Source of the DNA: Chitinophaga solisilvae
GTDB lineage: Bacteria; Bacteroidota; Bacteroidia; Chitinophagales; Chitinophagaceae
Direction of reading: 5' to 3'
DNA length: 64,000 bases
NCBI RefSeq assembly: GCF_009928525.1
Contig: NZ_JAABOK010000006.1
Span: forward strand, 248,001-312,000
Shown here: positions 51,696 through 59,848 of the stretch, in pieces
How the letters are laid out: the number at the start of each line of letters is the position of its first letter
How positions within the stretch are numbered: the stretch's first letter is position 1
The notes under the pieces: generated by a model
Databases searched by the model: none
What the model saw: the letters and a program-made list of their open reading frames with translations, nothing else
Told to the model about the DNA's origin: nothing
Made by a program: the position numbers and the translations under genes

Positions 51696-52889
51696 ATGAG
51701 TTTTATTTTCAGTAAGCGAAGCAGGACAGATAGTGGGGTACAGCGGAAGAAATCTAAAGTAAGGGAATGGACAGAAGCTGCACTTTTTGCGATAGTAGCA
51801 GCCACCATTATCAGGATGTTTATCTTCGAAGCGTATGTTATCCCCAGCAGTTCAATGGAACGGACACTGCTTATCCATGACTACCTGTTCGTCAGTAAAA
51901 TCAGCTACGGTCCACGTATCCCCATGACGCCGCTCGCATGGCCGTTTACACACCACACCCTTCCTTTCACCAAACGTACCAATGCCTACTCCACTGCCGT
52001 ACAGTGGCAGTACCACCGCCTGCCCGGCTTGTCGTCACTGAAGCGTAACGACATCGTGGTGTTTAACTATCCCTGTGGCGATACGCTCTATAAAACAACG
52101 GACGGCAGCGATGTGGACTATTATATCACCAACCTGGAAATAGGGCTTAAAGCCGCCCTTAAACAATACGGGCAGCCGGTATACCGCCCCGTAGATAAAA
52201 GGGAAAACTGGATAAAACGTTGTGTCGGCATCCCCGGAGATACCCTGCGGGTGATAAAGGGCGACGTATATATCAACGGGAAACCCAGTGATAACCACCC
52301 TTTCCGCCTGATGGCCTACAATATAAAAATGCCTAACTACTGGCCTATCGGGAAAGATACCCTCGCTCAGATGGGACTGCCCAGGAATGAATACTTTACT
52401 GGCTCTATAGATTCCGGTGTTTATATCTACAACTTCACTCCGGAAAATGTAAAAAGTATCAAAGCGCTCGGCGCTGAAGTAAAGGCTGACCTGCGCGACA
52501 GAAACAGCATCCGCATCTTTCCCTTCGATACCCTCAAATATCCGTGGAATATGGATAACCTGGGCCCCGTCTACATACCGCAGCAAGGTGTTACCATCGC
52601 CATAGATACTTTTAACCTGCCTTTCTACAAACGGATCATCAGCACGTACGAACATAATACCCTCGCAGTTCGCAACGGAAAAATATTCATCAACAACCAG
52701 CCTGCATCTTCCTACACCTTCAAAATGAACTACTACTGGATGATGGGCGATAACCGTCATGAATCCACCGATTCCCGCTTCTGGGGCTTCGTTCCGGAAG
52801 ACCACCTTGTAGGGAAAGCCTGGCTGATATGGCTGAGCTACGGAGAAGGAGGGTTGAGATGGAGGAGGATGTTCAGGTTGATAAAATAA
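51696..52889 (+). CDS. lepB: Signal peptidase I
   Basis: 397 residues from the ATG at 51696 (an upstream in-frame start at 51651 lies in the promoter spacer). One N-terminal transmembrane helix (AALFAIVAATIIRMFIFEAYVI) leads to the catalytic Ser (about 53) in IPSSSMERTL. The general-base Lys (about 174) is in WIKRCVGIPGDTL, followed by VYINGKP, and box E is YYWMMGDNRHESTDSRFWGFV. The long insert between boxes D and E is usual in Bacteroidota. It removes signal peptides from Sec and Tat substrates at the outer face of the inner membrane, including many exported proteins in this window. Confidence 0.94.
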   Translation: MSFIFSKRSRTDSGVQRKKSKVREWTEAALFAIVAATIIRMFIFEAYVIPSSSMERTLLIHDYLFVSKISYGPRIPMTPLAWPFTHHTLPFTKRTNAYSTAVQWQYHRLPGLSSLKRNDIVVFNYPCGDTLYKTTDGSDVDYYITNLEIGLKAALKQYGQPVYRPVDKRENWIKRCVGIPGDTLRVIKGDVYINGKPSDNHPFRLMAYNIKMPNYWPIGKDTLAQMGLPRNEYFTGSIDSGVYIYNFTPENVKSIKALGAEVKADLRDRNSIRIFPFDTLKYPWNMDNLGPVYIPQQGVTIAIDTFNLPFYKRIISTYEHNTLAVRNGKIFINNQPASSYTFKMNYYWMMGDNRHESTDSRFWGFVPEDHLVGKAWLIWLSYGEGGLRWRRMFRLIK

Positions 52890-53028
52890 TGTTGAAATAA
52901 TTATGAATTACGAATTATGAATTATGAGTTAACGCGAAGATTGTAGCAGATAATACTATTTACTTAATCGCTATAATCTTCGTGCTAACTCATAATTCAT
53001 CATTCATAATTCATAATTATTTCAACAT
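52889..53028. repeat. Long palindrome P9 (AATTATG-heptamer arms) reaching into coding sequence
   Basis: The outer 22 bp (ATGTTGAAATAATTATGAAT and beyond) are exactly inverted at 53007-53028; the inner parts pair with scattered mismatches; the loop is TAATACTATTTACTTAA. The right arm includes the last three codons and stop of the amidohydrolase gene (M-L-K-stop), and the left arm is an exact copy of them next to the signal peptidase stop. The loop and inner stem resemble those of P10. Confidence 0.88.
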
Positions 53029-54411
53029 CTCTTCAATCCCTTCCTGGTTTATCAATTTCCCTTTTACTACTACTGCATTTATCCGTTGTGTATTCGTGAT
53101 ATCTTCCAGCGGGTTGGCGTTGAGCAGGAGAATGTCTGCTTTCTTGCCGGGGGCGATAGCGCCGTAGTTGGTTTTATGCAGGTATGCAGGGGAGTTGATG
53201 ACAGAAGCCTGCAGGGCCTGCAGCGGGGTGAGGCCGTATTTTACCATCAGGGCGAGTTCGCGGTGGAGGCCTATGCCGGGATAGGTGAATGAGTTGAGGT
53301 ATCCGGCGTCGGTACCTGCCATGATGCGGACGCCTGCCTTTTGGAGTAATGGTAATATGGAAGATGATTTTTCGTAGATGAGCTTACGCCACGCGATGGC
53401 GGCGCTGTCGTCCTGAAGGACATGTTTGATACGCATTTCGTAGGTACGCTGCAGGCCTTTGCCGATATATTTCAGATAGGGATCGTTTTGGTGATTGTCC
53501 TGATCGAAGTAGGCAAGGATGTGTCCCAGCGAGAGGGTGGGCGTAACGGCAGTGCCGTGTTGCGCCATAAAGCGGTAGGCTTTGAGGGCAGCGGCTGTGT
53601 CGAAGTGTTCGAGGATGTACCGGTTGATATCCCGTCCTTTGATGGCGCCGGCGGCGATGCTGCGGGAGAGGGCAGCTTCGTCCTTTACGCCGGCTTTCCA
53701 TACATAGGAGAGGTGTTCAACGGCACTGAGTCCTGCTTCGCTGACCTGTTGCAGGGTGAGGGAATAGGGCACATGGCCGGAGATGGCGAAACCCCGTTTC
53801 CTGGCAGCTTTTACTGCTTCGAGGTAGAGTTCCGGTTTAATGGTGTTGTCGGTGATTTTTACGAAATCGACCTGTAGTTTTTTGAGAGAATCGAGGGCCT
53901 GGTGAAGCTCTGTGATAGTACCTATTTCAAGGTCGCCCAGCCATACGGATTTGTAGCCTTCCAGTTTAGGACCGGAGGTGAAGATGGTGGGACCCTGAAG
54001 GGCGCCGTTATTAATTTCATCGCGCCACCGGAGAACGAGGTGGCTGATGTCTGCGGCACAGTCGCGGATGGTGGTGATGCCATGTGCGAGGTAAAGGGAG
54101 AGGAAGCGTTCATTTTCTGCTGCGAGCGTATCACCTCCGCCGAAATGCATATGCATGTCCCACAGGCCGGGCATGGCGTATTTACCGCTGCCGTTGTAGG
54201 TCTGCCTGGCAGTGAATTTTTTCGCGTGCCGGTTGCTGACAACGCCGATGATGGTATCATGACGCACGATGATCGACTGATCCGGTGTGACGCTGCCGGT
54301 TTTTACATCTATGACCTTTACGGAGGAGATGATGAGGTCTGCCGGCTGCTGCCGGGCGGAGGACAGGAGTGCGCCCAGCAGGGCAAGGGTGGTGAACAGT
54401 AGTTTTTTCAT
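53017..54411 (-). CDS. Exported metal-dependent amidohydrolase
   Basis: 464 residues from the ATG at 54411; the longer frame to 54528 lacks a signal and overlaps the transporter gene. Signal peptide MKKLLFTTLALLGALLSSA. The amidohydrolase core is seen in MPGLWDMHMHFGGGD (first metal HxH), the Lys in DFVKITD (possible carbamylated ligand), AISGHVPYS, AVEHLSYVW and AGTDAGYLNSFTYPG (final Asp). It ends GAIAPGKKADILLLNANPLEDI, the imidazolonepropionase/prolidase-like signature. Substrate unknown. The start overlaps the MFS stop as ATGA, so the two are translationally coupled. Confidence 0.92.
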   Translation of the reverse strand: MKKLLFTTLALLGALLSSARQQPADLIISSVKVIDVKTGSVTPDQSIIVRHDTIIGVVSNRHAKKFTARQTYNGSGKYAMPGLWDMHMHFGGGDTLAAENERFLSLYLAHGITTIRDCAADISHLVLRWRDEINNGALQGPTIFTSGPKLEGYKSVWLGDLEIGTITELHQALDSLKKLQVDFVKITDNTIKPELYLEAVKAARKRGFAISGHVPYSLTLQQVSEAGLSAVEHLSYVWKAGVKDEAALSRSIAAGAIKGRDINRYILEHFDTAAALKAYRFMAQHGTAVTPTLSLGHILAYFDQDNHQNDPYLKYIGKGLQRTYEMRIKHVLQDDSAAIAWRKLIYEKSSSILPLLQKAGVRIMAGTDAGYLNSFTYPGIGLHRELALMVKYGLTPLQALQASVINSPAYLHKTNYGAIAPGKKADILLLNANPLEDITNTQRINAVVVKGKLINQEGIEEMLK

Positions 54412-55613
54412 GTTGTTGTATTGTTCCTTTTTTTCAGGTTGATGAGCAGGGCGGCAGCGATGAAGGCGGCGCCCAGTATACATACACCGGTCCAATGCCA
54501 GCTGCTCCATACCTGCGCGCCCATCCATGATCCGATAGAGCCGCCGGCAAAGGAGCCGGAGATGTAGATGGTGTTGAGTCTGCTGCGTGCTTCCGGGCGC
54601 AGGGCAAATACTTTCGACTGGTTGGAGATATGCGTTACCTGCATACCGATATCCAGGAGAATGACGCCGGCTATGAGTCCTGTCAGCGAGGCGCCGGAGA
54701 AGCCCATAATGCCGTATGCTGCCAGTGCGGCGGTGATGCCTGCCAGGATGGTAAACTGAGGTCCTCTGGCGTCGGTGGATTTGCCGGCCAGCGGGGCTGC
54801 CAGCGCGCCGCAGGCGCCTATGAGTCCGAACATGCCTACCATATCGCTTTTATAATGGAATGGCGGCCCTTCCAGCAGGAATACCAGGGTTGTCCAGAAG
54901 ATGCTGAATGCGCCGAACATAAAAAATCCGGTGAGCGCTGCCTGTCGCAGTGGCGGCAGCTCTCTGAGCAAGGTGCCGAGCGACCGCATCAGGTGGCTGT
55001 AACTGCCGGTGAAGGTGGGCGGGTCTGCGGGTAGCATCATCGCCAGGGTGACAGACAGCAGTATCATCATGGTTGCGCCGAAGAAGAAGACGGCCCGCCA
55101 TCCGAAATGTGCGCCCATAAGGCCGCTCAGCGTTCTTGATAAAAGAATGCCGATGAGCAGGCCACTCATCACGCGGCCTACAATTTTTCCTCTGGTAGCA
55201 GATGGCGCCAGGGTGGCCGCCATCGGTAGCAGCAACTGCGGCACAGCGGAGAAAAAGCCTATAAACAGGCTGGCCACCAGCATCATATAGTAGTTGGCGG
55301 CAACAGCGGCTACGAGCATGCAAATGGCTGCGCCGGCCAGTTTCAGCAGTATCAGTTTCTTTCTTTCGGTTTTGTCGCCCAGGGGTACAATAAATAACAA
55401 TCCCAATGTATAGCCGGCCTGGGTAATGGTGGCGATAGCACTGATGCGGCTTTCGCTGACATGGAAGGCTTCTGCCAGCTGCAGCAGCAACGGCTGATTG
55501 TAGTAGATGTTAGCTACCACCATACCGCAGGTGAGCGCCATCAGCAGTACCAGCGTACTGTTCATGGCATTGCCGGCGGCGGCGGTCATCACATTTGATC
55601 TTTCCTGTTTCAT
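54408..55613 (-). CDS. MFS transporter (DHA1 type)
   Basis: 401 residues from the ATG at 55613 (MKQERSNVMTAAAG); the frame continues upstream but into the AraC gene. Twelve hydrophobic segments are visible. The loop motif between helices 2 and 3 is FIVPLGDKTERKKLIL, the DHA1 GxxxDRxxRR analogue. NIYYNQPLLLQLAEAFHVSE at the N-terminus is typical of the YgaY/sugar-efflux-like branch. Inner membrane. It is the second gene of an AraC-MFS-amidohydrolase set and probably exports or imports the compound on which the amidohydrolase acts. Confidence 0.93.
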   Translation of the reverse strand: MKQERSNVMTAAAGNAMNSTLVLLMALTCGMVVANIYYNQPLLLQLAEAFHVSESRISAIATITQAGYTLGLLFIVPLGDKTERKKLILLKLAGAAICMLVAAVAANYYMMLVASLFIGFFSAVPQLLLPMAATLAPSATRGKIVGRVMSGLLIGILLSRTLSGLMGAHFGWRAVFFFGATMMILLSVTLAMMLPADPPTFTGSYSHLMRSLGTLLRELPPLRQAALTGFFMFGAFSIFWTTLVFLLEGPPFHYKSDMVGMFGLIGACGALAAPLAGKSTDARGPQFTILAGITAALAAYGIMGFSGASLTGLIAGVILLDIGMQVTHISNQSKVFALRPEARSRLNTIYISGSFAGGSIGSWMGAQVWSSWHWTGVCILGAAFIAAALLINLKKRNNTTT

Positions 55614-55677
55614 CTGTACAAAATTACCCGGCAATGGCGGCGTAAGATGGTACTGATTAAAACAGAGCGGGTACTTT

Positions 55678-56499
55678 TTATGCCTGACGACGGAAATCCA
55701 CCGGTGTTTGTCCGGTATATCTTCTGAAGAAACGGGAGAAGTAGGAGGTATCATTGAATCCGAGCGAATACGCTATCTCCTTGACATCCATTCCGGTGAG
55801 CGTGAGCATGCGTTTGGCTTCCAGCAGCAGCCGTTCACGGATATATTCCCCGGCGGTGGTGCCGGATTCCTTTTTACAGACGAGGTTCAGGTAGCTGGGA
55901 GTAACATGTAGCCTGTCGGCATAATAATTCACTTCACTGTGCTGCATGTAGTGTTTCTCCAGCAGCTGCAGAAAACGGTTGATAAGATGATTCCCTGCTG
56001 CTGCGGCTTCTGCCGGATGTGCGGCCACATACCACCGTTGCAGTAACAGCAGCACAATCTGCAGCCGGTGTTGCAGAATATCGGCTGCCTTTTCGGTGGT
56101 CATCAGCTGCAGCTCTGCTGCCAGCTGTCTGTATTGCACGGCCTCCAGCTGCAGGAGCGGAACGGCAGCCGGTGTAAAGAAGGGCCACAGCGGCCCCTTG
56201 GGCAACATAAAAGCTGCAGAAAACATCACCTGGTAGCCACTGGTATTCCGGGAAAGATACCACTGGTGCGCCTGTCCGGGAGCCAGAAAAAAAACGGTAT
56301 GATTACTTACCGGATACTCCCTGAAATCAATGGTATGCGTACCCTTCCCCTTTTCAATCACCAGCAGCATAAAAAAATCATGCTTATGCGCTTCCGTTAT
56401 CTCCGGCTGATTGATCGGCGCATGATGCATAATTTTAAAATCTTCCTGCCGGTACGGCAGGTTGAAAATTTTTTCTATCCCAAAGGTTGGAAGCTGCAT
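55678..56499 (-). CDS. AraC-family transcriptional regulator with cupin sensor
   Basis: 273 residues. N-terminal AraC-type cupin (EAHKHDFFMLLVIEKGKGTH, FFLAPGQAHQW). C-terminal DNA-binding domain with NYYADRLHVTPSYLNLVCKK and DVKEIAYSLGFNDTSYFSRFFRRYTGQTPVDFR, both helix-turn-helices intact. It lies 64 bp upstream of the MFS gene on the same strand and is the likely regulator of that operon. Its start codon and the -7-like box mark one end of palindrome P10. Confidence 0.93.
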   Translation of the reverse strand: MQLPTFGIEKIFNLPYRQEDFKIMHHAPINQPEITEAHKHDFFMLLVIEKGKGTHTIDFREYPVSNHTVFFLAPGQAHQWYLSRNTSGYQVMFSAAFMLPKGPLWPFFTPAAVPLLQLEAVQYRQLAAELQLMTTEKAADILQHRLQIVLLLLQRWYVAAHPAEAAAAGNHLINRFLQLLEKHYMQHSEVNYYADRLHVTPSYLNLVCKKESGTTAGEYIRERLLLEAKRMLTLTGMDVKEIAYSLGFNDTSYFSRFFRRYTGQTPVDFRRQA

Positions 56500-56500
56500 G

Positions 56501-56511
56501 GTGCGAAAGTA
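56501..56511 (-). promoter_or_regulatory. -7-like box TACTTTCGCAC before the AraC gene
   Basis: Minus-strand TACTTTCGCAC one base upstream of the AraC start codon region. It mirrors the box TAATTTCGCAC at 56715 on the other side of palindrome P10, so the two divergent genes have nearly the same leader. Confidence 0.45.
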
Positions 56512-56512
56512 G

Positions 56513-56713
56513 GATTAATTATGAAACCCATTCTGATTAGGATCAGCCTTTAAAATAATTATGAATTAAGAATTATGAGTTAGAGCGAAGATTATAGCAA
56601 TTAATACCATTTACTTAATTGCTATAATCTTCGCTCTAACTCATAATTCATAATTCTTAATTCATAATTATTTTAAAGGCTGATCCTAATCAGAATGGGT
56701 TTCATAATTAATC
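56513..56713. repeat. Giant 201-bp palindrome P10 between divergent promoters
   Basis: Left arm 56513-56603 (91 nt) and right arm 56616-56713 (98 nt) pair perfectly by eye except that the right arm has one extra AATTATG heptamer; the loop is 12 nt. With a few mismatches the symmetry continues outward through both promoter boxes to both start codons. The arms contain locus-specific sequence (GAAACCCATTCTGATTAGG) outside the heptamers, and an inner stem and loop closely like P9. It is the only copy not touching a gene 3' end. Confidence 0.93.
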
Positions 56714-56714
56714 T

Positions 56715-56725
56715 TAATTTCGCAC
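56715..56725 (+). promoter_or_regulatory. -7-like box TAATTTCGCAC before the hydrolase gene
   Basis: TAATTTCGCAC, then one base and the ATG at 56727. One mismatch to TAnnTTTG. The upstream promoter region lies inside the right arm of P10. Confidence 0.45.
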
Positions 56726-56726
56726 T

Positions 56727-57701
56727 ATGCCGGTATTAGCCCATTCCAATTACCACGCGCCTTTTTTGCTGCAGAATCGTCATATGATGACGATCTATCC
56801 TTCTTTGTTCAGGAAGGTGCGGCCGGTGAATTATGATCGGGTGCGTATTGATACGCCCGACGGGGATTTCCTGGATCTGGATTTCAGCAGAACGGGGGCG
56901 GAGAACGATAGCATTGTAGTGATTCTGCACGGACTGGAAGGGAATTCCACGCGTAAGTATGTGCTGGGGATGGTACATATTTTTAACGGGGAAGGGATAG
57001 ATACGGTATCGGTGAATTTCCGGGGATGCAGTGGTGAGCCTAACAGGAAGCTGCGGTTTTACCATAGCGGGGAAACCGGCGATCTGGATACGGTGATCAG
57101 CTATCTCGTGTCTTTGCAGCAGTATAAGGTGATACACCTGGTGGGCTTCTCACTGGGAGGTAATGTAACGCTGAAGTATGTGGGAGAAAGAGGAGGGAGC
57201 CTTTTGCCGGCAATCAGGTCGGCGGTGGCTATTTCCGTACCCTGCGACCTGAAAGGCAGCACTGCCGAGCTGGAGAAGCGGCATAACATGATTTATATGC
57301 AACGCTTTATCCGGGAGCTGGGAGAGAAACTGCGGCAGAAGCAGGTATTTTTTCCGGAAGATATTCAGCTGGACGGATATGAGAAAATCCGTACGTTCAG
57401 ACAGTTCGATGATCGCTATACTGGTCCTATGCATGGTTTCCGGGATGCGCTGGATTATTGGGAAAAGAGCAGCTCCTGCAACTGGCTGCATCAGATCAGG
57501 ATACCTACCCTGCTGATTAATGCCAAAGATGATCCCTTCCTGGGGCCTGGTTGTTTTCCGTATGCCGTTGCTGCACAGCATGACTTTTTCTTCCTGGAAA
57601 CGCCTCTCCTGGGCGGACATGTCGGCTTTGTCGGTTTCGGGGAAGAATACTACTGGACAGAACGCCGTGCGCTTGACTTTATCCTCAGCACCCGCGGGTA
57701 G
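56727..57701 (+). CDS. Alpha/beta-fold hydrolase of the YheT/EMB8 (ABHD1/2/3-like) family
   Basis: 324 residues, no signal peptide. Family motifs in order: HAPFLLQNRHMMTIYPSLFR, HGLEGNSTRKYV, VSVNFRGCSGEPNRKLRFYH, the nucleophile elbow VGFSLGGNVTLKYVGE (Ser), IPTLLINAKDDPFLGPGC (Asp) and the late GGHVGFVGF (His). This is a complete Ser-Asp-His triad. Members are esterases or lipases of unclear physiological substrate. It lies divergent from the AraC gene across palindrome P10 and ends 82 bp before the sigma gene of locus 2. Confidence 0.93.
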   Translation: MPVLAHSNYHAPFLLQNRHMMTIYPSLFRKVRPVNYDRVRIDTPDGDFLDLDFSRTGAENDSIVVILHGLEGNSTRKYVLGMVHIFNGEGIDTVSVNFRGCSGEPNRKLRFYHSGETGDLDTVISYLVSLQQYKVIHLVGFSLGGNVTLKYVGERGGSLLPAIRSAVAISVPCDLKGSTAELEKRHNMIYMQRFIRELGEKLRQKQVFFPEDIQLDGYEKIRTFRQFDDRYTGPMHGFRDALDYWEKSSSCNWLHQIRIPTLLINAKDDPFLGPGCFPYAVAAQHDFFFLETPLLGGHVGFVGFGEEYYWTERRALDFILSTRG

Positions 57702-57783
57702 CCCCGATATTGTTATATTTACTCCTTTTAACTATTTTACGGCCTGCCGGAAGCTGCCGGTGATCTAATTATTACCACCTGTT

Positions 57784-58368
57784 ATGGAGCGAATGCCATC
57801 TGAAGAGGAAGTGTTGTTACGGATGATAGCGGGAGATGAGTCAGCTTTTTCCAGTATCTACCGGCATTACCATCCTTCTCTCTATATCTATCTGTTACGT
57901 TTCTGCAAAGTGCCTTCCCTGGCGGAAGACCTGGTGCATGACGTATTCCTGAAAGTCTGGGAGATCAGGGAGCGTATCAATCCGGAATTATCTTTTTCCG
58001 GTTACCTGTACCGTATTGCCCGTAATCACGTGCTGAAGACGATCAACAGGATAGCGACAGATGAGCAGTTGCGGGAACAGCTGTTCCGGCAGCTGGCGGT
58101 ACCGGAACAGCCGGAGCAGATTGTGTATGAGCGCGAGTATAACAGGCTTTTCCAGGAAGCGCTCTCCCGGCTGACTACCCAGCGCCTTAATGTATTCAGG
58201 CTGTGCCGGCAGGAAGGCAAAAGCTATGATGAAGCTGCCGCCCTGCTGGGTATTTCACGTAATGCCGTCAAAAAACATATGGTGCTCAGCATGCGGTTTA
58301 TCCAGGATTATATCTATCGCCACGGAGATATTCTGGTGGCGATATGGCTGATAAAAAATCTTTCTTAA
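57784..58368 (+). CDS. ECF RNA polymerase sigma factor of SusCD locus 2
   Basis: 194 residues. Region 2: SAFSSIYRHYHPSLYIYLLRF and LAEDLVHDVFLKVWEIRERI. Region 4: RLTTQRLNVFRLCRQEGKSY with EAAALLGISRNAVKKHMVLS. Typical FecI-like factor. The FecR gene follows after 87 bp that include a GCAGGGGTA box, so FecR might have its own ECF-dependent promoter. The SusC gene of this locus carries an STN domain, completing a standard trans-envelope signalling set. Confidence 0.93.
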   Translation: MERMPSEEEVLLRMIAGDESAFSSIYRHYHPSLYIYLLRFCKVPSLAEDLVHDVFLKVWEIRERINPELSFSGYLYRIARNHVLKTINRIATDEQLREQLFRQLAVPEQPEQIVYEREYNRLFQEALSRLTTQRLNVFRLCRQEGKSYDEAAALLGISRNAVKKHMVLSMRFIQDYIYRHGDILVAIWLIKNLS

Positions 58369-58382
58369 AAAAATATTTTTCC

Positions 58383-58391
58383 GCAGGGGTA
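58383..58391 (+). promoter_or_regulatory. GCAGGGGTA box before FecR of locus 2
   Basis: GCAGGGGTA, 65 bp upstream of the FecR start, differs by one base from the GTAGGGGTA half-site at 4893-4901. A second half-site like CGTGTCGTT is not evident at the 12-nt spacing (the bases there are ATTTCCGGAT). Candidate ECF -35 element with different -10 specificity. Confidence 0.4.
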
Positions 58392-58455
58392 CCCTCTTTC
58401 TTCATTTCCGGATATTATATGCAGAGGCCCGGCAATTAACCCGGCGATCCACGTA

Positions 58456-59631
58456 ATGCAGCCACCCGAAAACAACCAGGAAGAACTGATAAAACGCTAT
58501 CTCGACGGGCAATGTACACCGGAAGAGGCGATAGCCTTGTATGAACAGCTGCAGGCTTCCGGATCGCAGCGCGCGCTTCTGGCGGTAATGCAGGCAGAGT
58601 TCGGCCGGCTCATGTCCGCCCCGCAGGAGATTTCACCGGCTATCAGCAACCGTATTGAAACGCGGCTTTTACAGGAAATCGGCAGGGGCAGGGTAGTATC
58701 CCTGCGGGCCCGTTACCGCCGTATATGGGCGGTAGCTGCAGGGTTGCTTGTATTGATAATAGCCTCCGGCATCCTCATCTTCCTGAACAAAAAATCAGTT
58801 ACCGCACCTCCCGCTGATATGCTGGCAGATGTAGCCCCGGGCAGCAACAAGGCTATGCTCACGCTGGCCGATGGTTCGGTAGTAACGCTTGACAGCAGCG
58901 GCCACCAGATAATACAGCAGGGACAAACGAAGGTGCAGCAGGTCAACGGACAACTGCAGTACGATGCTGTACATAAGGAGGCCGCTATCGGCTACAATGT
59001 GCTGGCAGTACCCAGAGGCGGACAATTTAACGTGGTATTGCCCGATGGCAGCCATATCTGGCTCAACTCAGCTTCCAGTCTGAAGTACCCGACTGCATTC
59101 TCCGGAAATATACGCCAGGTGGAGCTGCAGGGGCAGGGCTATTTTGAAATCAGCCCTGACAGCCGGCAACCGTTTGTCGTAAAAGTGAATGACATGGAAG
59201 TACAGGTGCTGGGTACCCATTTCGATATTATGGCCTATAACGATGAAAACGAAACCCGGACAACACTGATACAGGGAGCTGTAAAAGTGAAGCAGGGCCG
59301 TGCGGAAAAAGTGCTGAAGCCGGGGCAACAGGTGGCTGTGGATAACAGCACAGGCGCCTTTTCTGTTGTCGATGCGGATATACAGGAAGTCACCGCCTGG
59401 AAAACCGGCTTCTTTGAATTTGATAATACTGACATGAATACCATTGTACGGCAACTGTCACGCTGGTACGATATAGAAATTGATAACCGCGCCGCCACCT
59501 CCGGGCGCCGTTTCGGCGGCCGCATCAGCAGGAACCTGCCCTTGTCGGACATCCTGCATATGCTGGAATCGAATGGCGCCACATTTAAACTGGAAGGAAG
59601 AAAACTGACGGTAGGATCTGCCGCACCATAA
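58456..59631 (+). CDS. FecR-family anti-sigma factor of SusCD locus 2
   Basis: 391 residues. The N-terminal cytosolic part (EELIKRYLDGQCTPEEAIALYEQL) is followed by a transmembrane helix near residues 92-110 (RIWAVAAGLLVLIIASGILIF). The periplasmic FecR domain comes next (VAPGSNKAMLTLADGSVVTLDSS and LPDGSHIWLNSASSLKYPTAF, with VQVLGTHFDIMAY), then the C-terminal STN-like domain (DMNTIVRQLSRWYDIEIDN) ending LEGRKLTVGS. Longer than the other two FecR proteins because the first periplasmic half is extended. Partner of the sigma at 57784 and the SusC at 59849. Confidence 0.94.
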   Translation: MQPPENNQEELIKRYLDGQCTPEEAIALYEQLQASGSQRALLAVMQAEFGRLMSAPQEISPAISNRIETRLLQEIGRGRVVSLRARYRRIWAVAAGLLVLIIASGILIFLNKKSVTAPPADMLADVAPGSNKAMLTLADGSVVTLDSSGHQIIQQGQTKVQQVNGQLQYDAVHKEAAIGYNVLAVPRGGQFNVVLPDGSHIWLNSASSLKYPTAFSGNIRQVELQGQGYFEISPDSRQPFVVKVNDMEVQVLGTHFDIMAYNDENETRTTLIQGAVKVKQGRAEKVLKPGQQVAVDNSTGAFSVVDADIQEVTAWKTGFFEFDNTDMNTIVRQLSRWYDIEIDNRAATSGRRFGGRISRNLPLSDILHMLESNGATFKLEGRKLTVGSAAP

Positions 59632-59752
59632 TATCGTATAGCCGTAGCTGTTTCCACGGACAGCCGGCGGAAGTAAAACTGAAAAAACTGATAAACTCAA
59701 ACAACATGGCAACAACCGGTACTGGCTAGTCGGGAAGGTATGCCCATAAAAA

Positions 59753-59779
59753 TGCCGGAATGCTCGCAACACTCCGGCA
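59753..59779. other. Hairpin in the leader of SusC of locus 2
   Basis: TGCCGGAATG (59753-59762) pairs with CACTCCGGCA (59770-59779), one mismatch, 7-nt loop. No T run follows, so it is more likely a leader structure than a terminator. Like the hairpin at 43503 it lies about 70-120 bp before a susC start. Confidence 0.5.
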
Positions 59780-59848
59780 GGATTGGGTTCCCGTAACATT
59801 ATCCCTTTTACGAACTATTTACAAGAAATTCCCAAACACTACAAAAGT

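Noticed and set aside
54412..54528. Extended start of the amidohydrolase at 54528
   Set aside because: It would overlap the MFS gene by about 120 bp and hide a good signal peptide; the ATGA overlap at 54408-54411 supports the shorter form.
182..56713. CRISPR-like array from the recurring repeats
   Set aside because: The repeats are dispersed kilobases apart, palindromic and variable, without regular spacers or cas genes.
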